This document shows, in pieces, positions 1 through 9,049 of a stretch of DNA of 64,000 bases. The stretch is from Closterium sp. Naga37s-1 (Eukaryota > Streptophyta > Zygnematophyceae > Desmidiales > Closteriaceae). A model generated the notes under the pieces. It did not search any database, had not been told where the DNA came from, and was given only the letters and a program-made list of their open reading frames with translations. The number at the start of each line of letters is the position of its first letter. Position 1 is the stretch's first letter. The position numbers were made by a program, and so were the translations under genes. The stretch spans positions 1,485,501 to 1,549,500 of the forward strand of contig CANJKZ010000955.1 in assembly GCA_947471745.1 (NCBI GenBank), written 5' to 3'.

Positions 1-1
1 G

Positions 2-3000
2 ACTCTTCTTTGGCACCACCGCCTGGGTCACCCCTCCCTGCCACGCCTTCGTGGCATGCACTCCCGTCTCCTTGTCTCTGGTCTCCCCAGGTCTCTGCCT
101 CCCCTGCCGCCCTCGCCTGCCCCGCCCTGTCTTCCTTGCGTCGAGGGACGGCAGCGCGCCGCTCCTCACTCCTCCTCGTTTCCCCCGACGACTGCTCCCC
201 TGCAGACCCTCCACATGGACGTGTGGGGCCCAGCCCGCGTCAGTAGACAGGGCCGCGAGCGCTACTTTCTGCTGGTAGTTGACGACTACACGCGATACAC
301 CACAGTCTTCCCGTTGCGCAGCAAGGGTGAAGTCTCTGCTGTCTTGATCCCTTGGATCCGCACAGTCCGTCTCCAGCTGCGAGAGCGTTTTGGCCAGGAC
401 CTTCCTATCCTGCGTCTGCACTCTGACAGAGGTGGTGAGTTCTCCTCCGACCTCTTGCGGGACTTTTGTCGTGGGGAGGGCATCACCCAGTCGTTCACGC
501 TTCCGGACTCCCCTCAGCAAAATGGGATTCCTAAGCGCCGCATTGGCTTAGTCATGGAGGTCGCTCGTACCTCCATGATTCATGCGGCCGCTCCCTATTT
601 TCTGTGGCCGTTTGCGGTCCGGTACGCTGCGCATCAGCTCAACCTTTGGCCCCATGTCTCCTTGCCGGAGATCTCGCCCACACTGCGTTGGACGGGGAAG
701 GTTGGCGATGCGTCGGTGTTCCGGGTCTGGGGTTCTCGTGCCTTTGTTCGCGATACGTCAGCGGACAAGCTCTCCGCCCGCGCTATTCCCTGCGTCTTCC
801 TTGGCTTTGTCCCTGATGCGCCTGGCTGGCAGTTTTACCACCCCACCTCGCGCCGTGTCCTCCCTTCTAAGGACGTCACGTTCGACGAGTCGGTTCCCTT
901 TTACCGTCTCTTCCCCTACCGCTCTGCCCCTTCCCCGCCCCCGCCGCTCTTCCTTGCTCCCGGTCCGCCTCCGGTGGACCCCCTCCCGCCCCAGGGTCCT
1001 GCTCCTTCGGGAGTGTCTCAGGTAGACCCTCTCCCTGGTACTGCGCCTGTTCAGGTAGCTGTTGTCTCAGGTGCTGCTCCAGGTGCTGCGTCTGGGGGTG
1101 CTGCGTCTGGGGGTGCGGAGCCGGGGGGTGCGGGATCTGAGGGTGCTGGGTCTAGGGGTGCTGAGTCTGAGGGTGTTGAGCCTGGGGGTGCTGAGTCGGA
1201 GGGTGCGGAGCCTGAGGATGCTGAGTCGGAGGGTGCGGAGTCTGGGGGTGCTGAGCCTCGGGGTGCTGCGTCGTCTGGAGGTCCTGCTGGTGCTTCACCG
1301 CGACTGTCCTCGCAGCAGCTGCGTGAGTGGCTTGTTCAGCGAGCACACCGTCGGAGTGGGGCTCCCGGAGCTGGCGAGCCTGGAGACGCTGGAGCTGGAG
1401 GTGCTGCTGTTACTACTGGAGCTGGAGACCCTACGGAGTTTGGAGCAACTGGCGCCGGAGGCGCTGGAGCTGGTGTAGCTGGAGTTGGAGGCCCTGGCGT
1501 AGGAGGCGCTGGAGGTGCAGGAGCTGGAGCTGTTGACCCTGGTGCTGGAGGCACTGTGCGGCCGCGCCCGTACTTCGTTCCCCTGCTTCAGCAGGTTCTT
1601 GGTGTCCCGTCTTCTACTGGTCTTCCTCCTCCCTTCCTGTGTCCACCGCCTGACCAGTCGCAGCCGCCGTTACAGCCAGCCTCTCCACTGCCTGTTCCCT
1701 CTCCTTACACTGAGCAGTCCAGAGGTCTTACAGAGCGTCGTGAGCCTGCGTCTCGTCCTGCCTCGCCTGTTCGCACTGCTCGTCGTGCTCCTTGTCCGCG
1801 TCCTCCTCCTGTCCAAGGCACACACACCATGGCACTCCGTCCTTCCTATGTTCCACTGCGTGTTCCTCTACCTGCTCCTCCTGAGTCCTCTCTTCCTGCG
1901 GTCCCTGACCCTGAGTCTGACCGAGCGCGTGCTGCCAGTCCCACTGTCGCTCGTCTCCTTGCCACTGCTGTCACTGACCCGTCCTTTGAGTCTGCTGCTG
2001 CTTCTGCTCTCGTTGCTGAGCTACTTGACTTTGCTGCTGCCTGCCGTCGCGACTACGCCTCTGCTCTAGTTGCTGAGTCTGTGCCTGCCAGTCCTCCGTC
2101 TGTCGGGGGTGAGTGTGCTCTTGGCACGGACGTCCTTGAGGACAGGCAGGAGGACTTTGAGTGTCTTGCAGCTGCTGTACCTCGTTTCGCCTCCTTGCTG
2201 CTTGCCCCTGAGGGAGACCCGGATGCTCCTGACATCCCGACCCCGCGCTCTTACGCAGAGGCGATTACGGGTCCTTACTCCTCTCAGTGGCAGGCAGCAA
2301 TGGATGCCGAGATGGCATCCTGGAAGTCCACAGGCACTTACGTCGACGAGGTTCCCCCACCTGGGGTGAACATAGTCGATGGCATGTGGATCTTCAGGGT
2401 GAAGCGGCCGCCGGGTTCTCCGCCTGCCTTTTAGGCGCGCTACGTTGCTCGAGGTTTCAGTCAGCGACAGGGAGTTGACTACTTCCAGACCTTCTCCCCC
2501 ACCCCGAAGATGACTACTCTTCGGGTGTTGCTGCACGTAGCTGCTCAGCGTGACTACGAGTTACACTCCCTGGACTTCAGTACTGCTTTCCTGCAGGGCA
2601 GCCTGCACGAGGAGATCTGGCTGCGCCGACCACCTGGTTTCACTGGGTCTTTTCCTACAGGTACCCAGTGGAGCCTTCGCCGGCCAGTCTACGGTCTCGG
2701 CCAGGCACCTCGCGAGTGGCACGACACACTCAGGACTACACTTGCGGCTCTTGGGTTTGTTCCTTCTACAGCAGACCAGTCGCTGTTTCTACGCACTGAC
2801 ACCTCCCTGCCGCCCTTCTACGTCCTAGTGTACGTCGACGACCTCGTCTTTGCCACGGCTGACACTGAGGCACTGACCCTAGTGAGGTCCGAGCTGCAGA
2901 AGAGACATACCTGTACTGACCTGGGTGAAGTGCGCAGCTACCTTGGCCTGCAGATCACCCGGGACAGAGCACAGCGCACCATCACACCGACCCAGTCACA

Positions 3001-3814
3001 CATGGTGCACCAGGTCCTTCAGCGCTTCGGCTTCCAGTACTCCTCGCCATAGCTCACTCCTCTGTCTACCAGCCCCTCGCTCTCAGCTCCACCTTCGGAC
3101 GAGTCCGTAGAGCCAAGTGGTCCGTACCCAGAGCTTGTGGGTTGCCTCATGTACCTGATGACTTGCACTCGACCTGACCTCGCGTACCCTCTCAGCCTTC
3201 TGGCTCGCTACGTGGCTCCCGGTAGGCACCGAAAGGTGCACTGGGATGCTGCGAAGAGGGTACTGCGTTACCTGTGCAGTACGTCGGGCATGGGGCTTGT
3301 GCTTGGAGGACGGGGTCCAGTTGTCCTCACTGGTCACGCAGACGCCTCCTGGGTTGACGACTCAGCTACGCAGCGGTCGTCGCAGGGTTACAGCTTCAGC
3401 CTTGGGTCCAGCTCGGTTTCTTGGAGGTCTACCCGCTCGTCTTCAGTTCTCAGCTCCAGTTGTGAGGCTGAGATCTACGCCGGAGCCATGGCTGCTCAGG
3501 AGCTACGCTGGCTCACCTACTTGCTGATCGACTTGGGAGAGCAGCCTCGTTCGCCTCCAGTCCTGTACGTAGACAACAAGGCCATGATAGCCTTATGTCA
3601 GGAGCACAGACTGGAGCACAGAACGAAGCACATCGCTCTGCGATACTTCCTTGCTCGAGAGTTGCAGCAGCGTGGTCAGCTTCGTCTAGCGTACGTGGCC
3701 ACTCGGGCCAACACTGCTGATGTCTTCACCAAGGCACTTCCGCCTGGTGACCATCAGCGCTTTGTTACTGTGTTAGGCCTTGTGCCTACTTTGCCTCACT
3801 TACTTACTGCCTGA
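2..3814 (+). pseudogene. Element A pol remnant (IN-RT-RNase H)
   Basis: One reading frame runs from position 2 to the TGA ending at 3814, broken only by two in-frame TAG codons (2432-2434 and 3050-3052). Visible in order: the integrase HHCC start (WHHRLGHPS, then CLPC), the DDE core (LHMDVWGP, LHSDRGGEF, and the region of the third acidic residue), a Gly/Ala/Glu-rich linker at about 1060-1560, RT (VYVDDLVF near 2830) and RNase H (LTGHADASW, then the SSSCEAEIY and DNKAMIALC motifs). The integrase E motif reads GIPKRR instead of GIAERR, so the catalytic Glu is lost (Lys). Paralogues in this window have CAG at the second stop, so it is a point mutation. The product was an integrase plus reverse transcriptase/RNase H for cDNA synthesis and insertion; this copy is dead. 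Confidence 0.92.
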
Positions 3815-4049
3815 CTCTGCCTGTACTGTGATCTATCTATATACCTGCATGCTTGCACTTGTTAGGGTATGATCACTGTATTGTTTGTTCTCTTTATATA
3901 ACTCAGCATGTGAACTGGCCTTGTGGCCCTTTGCTTGTGCTCGGACTGTGTGGTGACTTTGTGATCCACCCTGAGCTTGCTTTGCTTTTCTTGACTGGTC
4001 TTGTGACCATTACCTGTTCTGGCTATCCCCCACTTCGCCTATGGGGGTG
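3815..4049 (+). other. Element A 3' untranslated block with polypurine tract
   Basis: This segment lies between the RNase H stop and the LTR and is nearly identical in all short-LTR elements here (after 15960, 23345, 42534, 47619 and 49430). It ends in ATGGGGGTG at 4041-4049, the presumed polypurine tract that primes plus-strand DNA. The G run can pair with the CCCCC run 10-15 nt upstream, so the tract sits in a potential hairpin. It also holds an 80-codon hydrophobic open frame starting at 3853; see findings. Confidence 0.75.
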
Positions 4050-4226
4050 TGTCAAACATATATGCTTAGTTATATCTAGGCTTAGTTCTATCTAGGCTTA
4101 GTTCATGTGTTTACATTTGTCTAGGCTATAGTGGGTTTAGCCTTAGGGGGTACAGAATTCTCTCGACATTCTACTTGTACCCTTCCTTGCTTCCTAGTCA
4201 TCCATTTCTCGCGTAAGATTCTAACA
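4050..4226 (+). repeat. 3' LTR of element A (177 bp)
   Basis: The LTR begins TGTCAAAC directly after the polypurine tract and ends TTCTAACA. The internal order matches the LTR of element L at 50959: TATA-rich start, TAGGCTATAGTGG block, GGGTACA...TTGTACCC arms and a TCTCG block before the end. A 16 bp unit (tatctaggcttagttc) is tandemly duplicated near 4073-4104, which explains the greater length than L's 161 bp. The last 8 codons of the neighbouring hAT frame read through this terminus. Confidence 0.88.
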
Positions 4227-5067
4227 ACTTGAGCATGTGCAGCGTCATTAGGTCGCCAAGGAGTGTATCGCACAGCGATGTGCGCATCCAGCTTTTGATG
4301 ATGTTTTGGCGACTGAAACCTCTCTCACACTCAATTTTGCTCAGTGGCATCACAGCGAGTGCCTGCCACAGTGTCATCAGGTTCGGATAGCTCCATCGCC
4401 AATCTCTGCTCTTCAGCATGCTCTGAAGTCCTTGGTGGAAATCTTCCCCCCCATGATGACGTGCCAAAATGTGACCGAAGCTCTTGAGTTCCTTATTCGC
4501 CGCCTTGAAGTTAAATCCTGACGTGGACGGGGTTTTACAGGGTGGACGTACAGGTGGGTGGTTATGATTGGTTTGGGTCATACGACGACATGCAGCGAGG
4601 TATCCGACGTGATGGCATGTACAAAATACAAAATCACCAGGGAGCATGCCGCCAAATAGCTCGTCGTTTTGTGCCAGCCAATCCAGGCACTTTATCTCCC
4701 TCTGGTCCCCCCTAGACGGCCACGATTCCACTTGAATTAGCATCGCGCCGCCCATCTGCTGCAAGTCCCACATGCGGAACTTCATCCTGGCCACGATCTC
4801 CTTCGCGAACCCCGTGCACAACTTCACACAGTCCCTGAGTGTGCCCCCAAACTTGTGCTTCTTGATTGGTTTCTCGCTTAGTTCGAAACGATGTGATGTC
4901 GGCCGCCCATCACCGTCAATCCCTTCTACCACAAGCGTCCGATTTTCCCCGCCGTGGTCTATGATGAATCTCGACAGTAGCTTGTTGACCGCGCCTCCAA
5001 ATGTCTCCCCGTACTCAATGTACCGGTGCGTGATGATGGTGATCGTGCGGTCCACTTCCTTCGCCAC
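4227..5067 (-). pseudogene. hAT transposase C-terminal segment
   Basis: This is the longest uninterrupted piece of the hAT gene. It begins near VDITQVAKEVD, the stretch before the large insertion domain of hAT transposases, continues through a Cys/His-bearing region (CTCHHVGYLAACRR) and ends in the dimerisation motif PLSKIECERGFSRQN followed by IKSWMRTSL. The natural end is lost: after LHMLK the frame enters the LTR of element A. The join to the preceding segment (5110) is a stretch of about 45-60 nt containing a stop. A degenerate short intron is likely but I cannot place its borders. Confidence 0.82.
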
Positions 5068-5401
5068 TTGGGTGATGTCGACCCGGGAAACATAGAAACC
5101 ACAAACATTTTAGTACTGTACGATTAGAGCTACAAGCGATTCTACTGAAAATACAAGTTCACTTGCCTTGCGGTGCTGGAAAAACTGGTTCAGGGCGTTT
5201 AGCTCTGCAAGAATGTCAGCCAGGAAGTACAAACAAAAATGAAACTTAAATCTCTCCACTGTTGCTGCAATCTTGTGGCCATACTCCACAATCATGACTA
5301 TCGTTGCTCCGAAAAATCTGCAAAGCCATGCGATTGCGTCTCCCCGCGACAGCCACTGGACATTGCATAGTCCTTGATGCTCCAGGTTGGTACGGTGTAT
5401 C

Positions 5402-5533
5402 TGTCAGAATGTTATAGTGCTTACATTTGTGTAGGCTATAGTGGGGTAGCCCATAAGGGGTACAACCCAATTAGGGTTAGTACTTGTACCCAACTCTTTC
5501 ATAGTTCATTTATTCTCGTTCGTTAGTTTGACA
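5402..5533 (+). repeat. LTR of element B (132 bp)
   Basis: Runs from TGTCAGAA to TTTGACA. It is very similar to the LTRs of element I (29566 and 49656), sharing TTTGTGTAGGCTATAGTGG and the GGGGTACAAC...CTTGTACCC inverted arms. The PBS follows with no spacer. Confidence 0.87.
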
Positions 5534-5588
5534 TGGTTTCAGAGCAGGTCCTTCGTTAGGACCATTTTTTTTCCTTGGGCCCACCACT
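5534..5588 (+). promoter_or_regulatory. PBS, stem-loop, T tract and GGGCCCACCAC box of element B
   Basis: PBS TGGTTTCAGAGC (5534-5545) differs by one base from the TGGTATCAGAGC typical of plant copia elements primed by initiator Met-tRNA. It is followed by a perfect 6 bp stem GGTCCT/AGGACC (5547-5552 with 5558-5563), a run of eight T, and GGGCCCACCAC at 5578-5588. The same arrangement recurs in I, K, L and, inverted, in E. Confidence 0.8.
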
Positions 5589-6547
5589 GCGCTGCCCCAC
5601 TAGCCGCCCCTAGCGACCCTCGTGCCGCACCTGCTGCCCCGCGCGCCGCCCTCGTGCGGCCCTTAGGCCCCGGCCCGTCGCCCGTCGCCCGTAGGCCCGT
5701 CGCCCCTAGGCCCCGGCCCGTCGCGCGTCGCCCCTAGGCCCGCGCCAGTTCCCCCTAGACCCCGGCCCGTCGCCCGACGCCCCTAGGCCCCGGCGCGTCG
5801 CCCGTCGACCCCAGGCCCCGCGCGCGTCGTTCCTAGCCCCGGCCCGTCGCCCGATGCCCCTAGACCCCGGCCCATCGCCCATCGCCCCTAGGCCCCGGCC
5901 CGTCGCCCGTCGCCCCTAGGCCCGCGCCCGTCGCCCCTAGCCCCGGCCCGTCGCCCGACGCCCCTAGGCCCCAGCCCGTCGCCCGACGCCCCGCGCCCGT
6001 CGCCCCTAGGCCCTGGCCCCGGCCCGTCGCCCGTCGCCCGTCGCCCGTTGACCCTCGGCCCGTCGCCCCTAGGCCCCGGCCCGTCGCCCGACGCCCCTAG
6101 GCCCTGGCGCGTCGCCCGTCGACCCCAGGCCCCGCGCGCGTCGTTCCTAGCCCCGGCCCGTCGCCCGATGCCCCTAGACCCCGGCCCGTCGCCCATCGCC
6201 CCTAGGCCCCGGCCCGTCGCCCGTCGCCCCTAGGCCCGCGCCCGTCGCCCCTAGCCCCGGCCCGTCGCCCGACGCCCCTAGGCCCCAGCCCGTCGCCCGA
6301 CGCCCCGCGCCCGTCGCCCCTAGGCCCTGGCCCCGGCCCGTCGCCCGTCGCCCGTCGACCCTCGGCCTGTCGCCCCTAGGCCCCGGCCCGTCGCCCGTCG
6401 CCCCTAGGCTCCGGCCCGACGCCCGTCGCCCCCCTAGGCCCCGGCCCGTCGCCCCTAAGCCCGTCGCCCGTCGCCCACCTAGGCCCCGGCCCGTCGCCCC
6501 TAGCCCCGGCCCGTCGCTCGTCGCCCTTAGGCCCCGGCCCGACGCCC
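5589..6547 (+). repeat. C-rich minisatellite leader of element B
   Basis: Irregular tandem units built on GGCCCGTCGCCCCTAG. A block of roughly 400 nt at about 5700-6070 is repeated almost verbatim at about 6050-6420, including the variant GCGCGCGTCGTTCCTAG. There is no credible coding content; the long Pro/Arg/Ala frames on both strands come from the repeat composition. Confidence 0.85.
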
Positions 6548-7179
6548 GTATCTCCTGCTGCAGCTCCTTGAACCTCTCGTACCAGATGCTCGAGCGTCAG
6601 ATAATTTCCCCAACTACATGCACACCCACGTCGATCATGTTTAGGTCGGGGAACACCTTAGCAACATCTTTGACTACGCGCGCCTATCTGCAACAGATAG
6701 GTAAAAAAAGGGAAACAAATTAATACAACGGTACAACGTGAAAAAACACACACATAGGACCAATCCTGAGTACCATTGACATTACCGATGTGCAACGCAA
6801 TGACACCCGACAAGATGCGGAACGCGTTCACGAAGGCGGAAAACAAGGCCGTCCTTATTGCCCGTCATGACGGAAGCCCCGTCGGTGCCGATGCCGGACA
6901 AGCGATTGATGTCGACACCGACAGAATCCAAGTGGCTCATGAGCACGATAAAGAGCGATGAAGCGTCACACTTTTGCACCGTGAGCAGCGCCAGGAATTC
7001 TGTAACGGCGATGCCATTTTTGAGGAAAGTGGCAAACACTATCAAGTGTTTGCCACGCGCTCGGTCGGTGCTCTCATCACATGTCAGGCCGATGAATGGT
7101 GAAGCGAGTAGATGCTGTAGCTGCTGATTTCACTGGTACTTTGCCATAGCCCCTGCCATCTCGTTGAAGCCGTACCTGC

Positions 7180-7310
7180 TGTCAAACTTATATGCTGCAC
7201 ATTGTGTAGTCTGTAGTGGGGTAGCCTATATGGGGTACAACACAACTCAGGGTTAGTACTTGTACTCATCCTGCTGCTAGTTCATTCCATTCTCGTTCGT
7301 AACTTTAACA
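7180..7310 (+). repeat. 5' LTR of element C (131 bp)
   Basis: Runs from TGTCAAAC to TTTAACA and is closely related to the LTRs of element J (33811, 47845), sharing TATGCTGCACATTGTGTAG. The internal arms are GGGTACAA and TTGTACTC. Confidence 0.87.
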
Positions 7311-7342
7311 TGGAATCAGAGCAGGTTCCTTGGGCCCACCAC
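7311..7342 (+). promoter_or_regulatory. PBS and GGGCCCACCAC box of element C
   Basis: TGGAATCAGAGC (7311-7322) abuts the LTR. The GGGCCCACCAC box follows at 7332-7342. The stem-loop and T tract seen in B, I, K and L are absent here, leaving only a short CAGGTTCCTT spacer. Confidence 0.75.
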
Positions 7343-8596
7343 CTGCTACGCTGCTAGTACCCCTCTTGGCCCGTCGCGCCCCGTCGCCCCTAGCCGCGAC
7401 CCAGTCGACCCCATCGCCCCTAGCTCGGCCCCTCGGCCCCGTTGGCCCCGTTGACCCCGTCGCCCCTAGCCGTGCCCCTCGGCCCTGTTGGCCCCGTCGA
7501 CCCCGTCGCCCCTAGCCGCGCCCCTCGGCCCCGTTGGCCCCGTCGACCCCATCGCCCCTAGCCGCGCCCCTTGGCCCCGTTGGCCCCGTCGACCCCGTCG
7601 CCCCTAGCTGCGCCCCTCGGCCCCGTTGCCCCATCAACCCCGTTGGCCCCGTCGACCCCGTCGCCCCTAGCCGCGCCCCTCGGCCCCTAGGCCCCGTCGC
7701 CCCTAGCGTCGGCCCCATCGCCCCTAGCGTCGGCCCCATCGCCCCTAGCCGCGACCACGTCGACCCCGCCGCCCCTAGCTCGGCCACTCGGCCTCGTTGG
7801 CCTCGTCGACCCCGTCGCCCCTAGCCGCGCCCCTTGGCCCCGTTGGCCCCATCGACCCCGTCGCCCCTAACTCGGCCCCTCGGCCCCGTTGGCCCCGTCG
7901 ACCCCGTCGCCCCTAGCCGCGCCCCTCGGCCCCCTTGGCCCCGTCGACGCCGTCGCCCCTAGCCGCGCCCCTCGGCCCCTAGGCCCCGTCGCCCCTAGCG
8001 TCGGCCCCGTCGCCCCTAGCTGTGACCCCATTGACCCCGCCGCCCCTAGCTCGGCCCCTCGGCCTCGTTGGCCCCGTCGACCCCGTCGCCCCTAGCCGCG
8101 CCCCTCGGCCCCGTTGGCCCCGTCGACCTCGTCGCCCCTAGCCGCGCCCCTCGGCCCCTAGGCCCCGTCGCCCCTAGCGTCGGCCCCGTCGCCCCTAGCC
8201 GCGACCCCGTCGACCCCGCCGCCCCTAGCTCGGCCCCTCAGCCTCGTTGGCCCCGGCGACCCCGTCGCCCCTAGCCGCGCCCCTCAGCCCAGTTGGCCCC
8301 GTCGACCCAGTCGCCCCTAGCTCGGCCCCTAGGCCCCTCGGCCCCGCCCCTCGGCCTCTCGGCCCCTAGGCCCCTTTGGCCCCTCGGCCTCGTGTTTGGC
8401 CCCTCGGCCCCGCCCCTCGGCCCCTCGGCCCCTAGCCTCGGCCCCTTGGCCTTGTGTTTGGCCCCTCGGCCCCACCCCTTGGCCCCTCGGCCACTAGTCT
8501 CCTCGGCCCCTCGGCCCCTAGGACCCTTGGCCCCTTGGCCCCTCGGCCCCGCCACCATCGTGTTTGGCCCCTCGGCCCCGCCCCTTGGACCCTTGG

Positions 8597-8600
<4 letters not shown>
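7343..8600 (+). repeat. C-rich minisatellite leader of element C
   Basis: Tandem units of about 27-36 nt built on CCCCGTCGCCCCTAG and CGCCCCTCGGCCCC. A higher-order unit of about 180 nt repeats at about 7530-8270, then the unit changes to CCCCTCGGCCCCTAGG up to 8590. Open frames here are compositional and not considered genes. Confidence 0.82.
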
Positions 8601-8630
<30 letters not shown>

Positions 8631-8664
8631 TGCTGCTACTGCTGCTCCTGAGTCCTGCGCCACT
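8597..8664 (+). repeat. CTG-rich tract before gag start of element C
   Basis: A near-pure (CTG)n and CTC/CTA-interspersed tract ends 25 nt before the gag ATG. Comparable CTG-rich tracts precede the gag ATG in D (10036-10087), J (about 35380-35410) and K (about 36585-36641), so it is a family feature. Confidence 0.7.
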
Positions 8665-8840
8665 ATGGCTTCACTTAGAGTTCTAGCGTTCGATCATGAG
8701 GGCAGACCAGTTGCATTTGACACGTGGCACGACGATCTGCAACTGTACCTACTGAGCGATATTAAGGACAGTGTCTCGCTGTTTGACCACGTGTCCGGTG
8801 TTGCTCCAGCCCCTCCCGCCACAGCTGACGGTGCGACTCG
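8665..8840 (+). pseudogene. Element C gag, first segment
   Basis: Starts with ATG at 8665 (MASLRVLAFDHEGRP), matching the gag start of element I at 30295 and the related starts of D and K. The segment reads through a FDTWHDDLQLYLL motif and SLFDHVSG, and is cut after ADGAT by insertion of element D at a duplicated actcg. It continues without frame change at 16325. Gag would form the particle core that packages element RNA. Confidence 0.85.
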
Positions 8841-8971
8841 TGTCAAACTTATATCTGCTATAGTCTGTTTAGGCTGTAGTGGGGTAGTTCCTAGAGGGTA
8901 CAACACTTTTGTGTTCTCTACTTGTACCCACCTCGTTTCTAGTTCAATCATTCATTCCTATTATTCTCACA
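8841..8971 (+). repeat. 5' LTR of element D (131 bp)
   Basis: Runs from TGTCAAAC to TTCTCACA. Inverted arms GGGTACAA (8896-8903) and TTGTACCC (8922-8929) lie in the middle, with TATAT near the start. Confidence 0.93.
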
Positions 8972-9007
8972 TGGTATAGAGCGAGTTTTTTCCTAAGGGC
9001 CCACCAC
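8972..9007 (+). promoter_or_regulatory. PBS and GGGCCCACCAC box of element D
   Basis: TGGTATAGAGCG (8972-8983) looks like TGGTATCAGAGC with one base deleted. A T6 run and GGGCCCACCAC (8997-9007) follow. The stem-loop seen in K, its closest relative here, has collapsed to GAGTTTTTTCCTAAG. Confidence 0.72.
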
Positions 9008-9049
9008 TAAAACGATTTTTTTTTTCCTTACCTGCCCGACGCGCGCGTC

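Larger units (their letters stand above)
1..4226 (+). mobile_element. Element A: Ty1/copia retrotransposon, 5' part outside window
   Basis: The 3' portion of a short-LTR copia element. It enters the window inside the integrase zinc-binding region and runs through the integrase core, Gly/Ala-rich linker, RT, RNase H, 3' untranslated block, polypurine tract and 3' LTR. The order PR-IN-RT-RH (here IN onward) is diagnostic of copia rather than gypsy. It sits in the 3' end of a minus-strand hAT pseudogene: the hAT frame reads into the LTR end. The target duplication cannot be checked because the 5' LTR lies upstream of the window. Confidence 0.93.
5402..6547 (+). mobile_element. Element B: one-LTR copia insertion (LTR plus leader only)
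   Basis: A single 132 bp LTR, a PBS, the conserved stem-loop/box and a C-rich repetitive leader, then nothing: no gag-pol and no 3' LTR. It is nevertheless bounded by a 5 bp direct repeat, gtatc at 5397-5401 and 6548-6552. Removing B plus one gtatc restores the hAT frame without losing a base, so both ends are precise. It belongs to the same short-LTR clade as elements A, C, D, I, J, K and L. Confidence 0.8.
4227..7179 (-). pseudogene. hAT-superfamily transposase, split by insertions
   Basis: This is a minus-strand gene running from 7179 down to 4227. Segments in order: (i) 7179-6786, with the DESTD motif, a GTDGASVMTG motif and the RERVPHLV...CVAHR motif of the hAT catalytic domain; (ii) an intron of roughly 95 nt with a GTAATG donor near 6785 and a CTGTTGCAG acceptor near 6692; (iii) 6691-6548, ending WYERFKELQQE; (iv) after insert B, 5401-5110 with QWLSRGDA; (v) 5067-4227, ending in the C-terminal dimerisation motif (ECERGFSRQN). 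The frame passes cleanly from (iii) to (iv) once B and its target duplication are removed. In-frame stops (for example before LLASPF and after VVGEII) make it non-functional. The 5' part is missing beyond element C. Confidence 0.85.

Noticed and set aside
5547..5573. Hairpin plus T run considered as a bacterial intrinsic terminator
   Set aside because: Introns, tRNA-primed LTR elements and hAT/Plavaka genes show a eukaryotic nuclear context; the position next to the PBS fits an element-specific signal better.
5700..6420. Regular repeats considered as a CRISPR array
   Set aside because: No constant repeat/variable spacer pattern; units are contiguous and variable, the genome is eukaryotic and no cas genes are present.
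5580..6540. Long Pro/Arg/Gly/Ala open frames on both strands of the C-rich leaders (also 7330-8300, 9280-10050, 29700-30330, 33960-35300, 51500-52250)
   Set aside because: They follow from GC-rich tandem repeats lacking stops, show no domain, and occupy the untranslated leader between PBS and gag.
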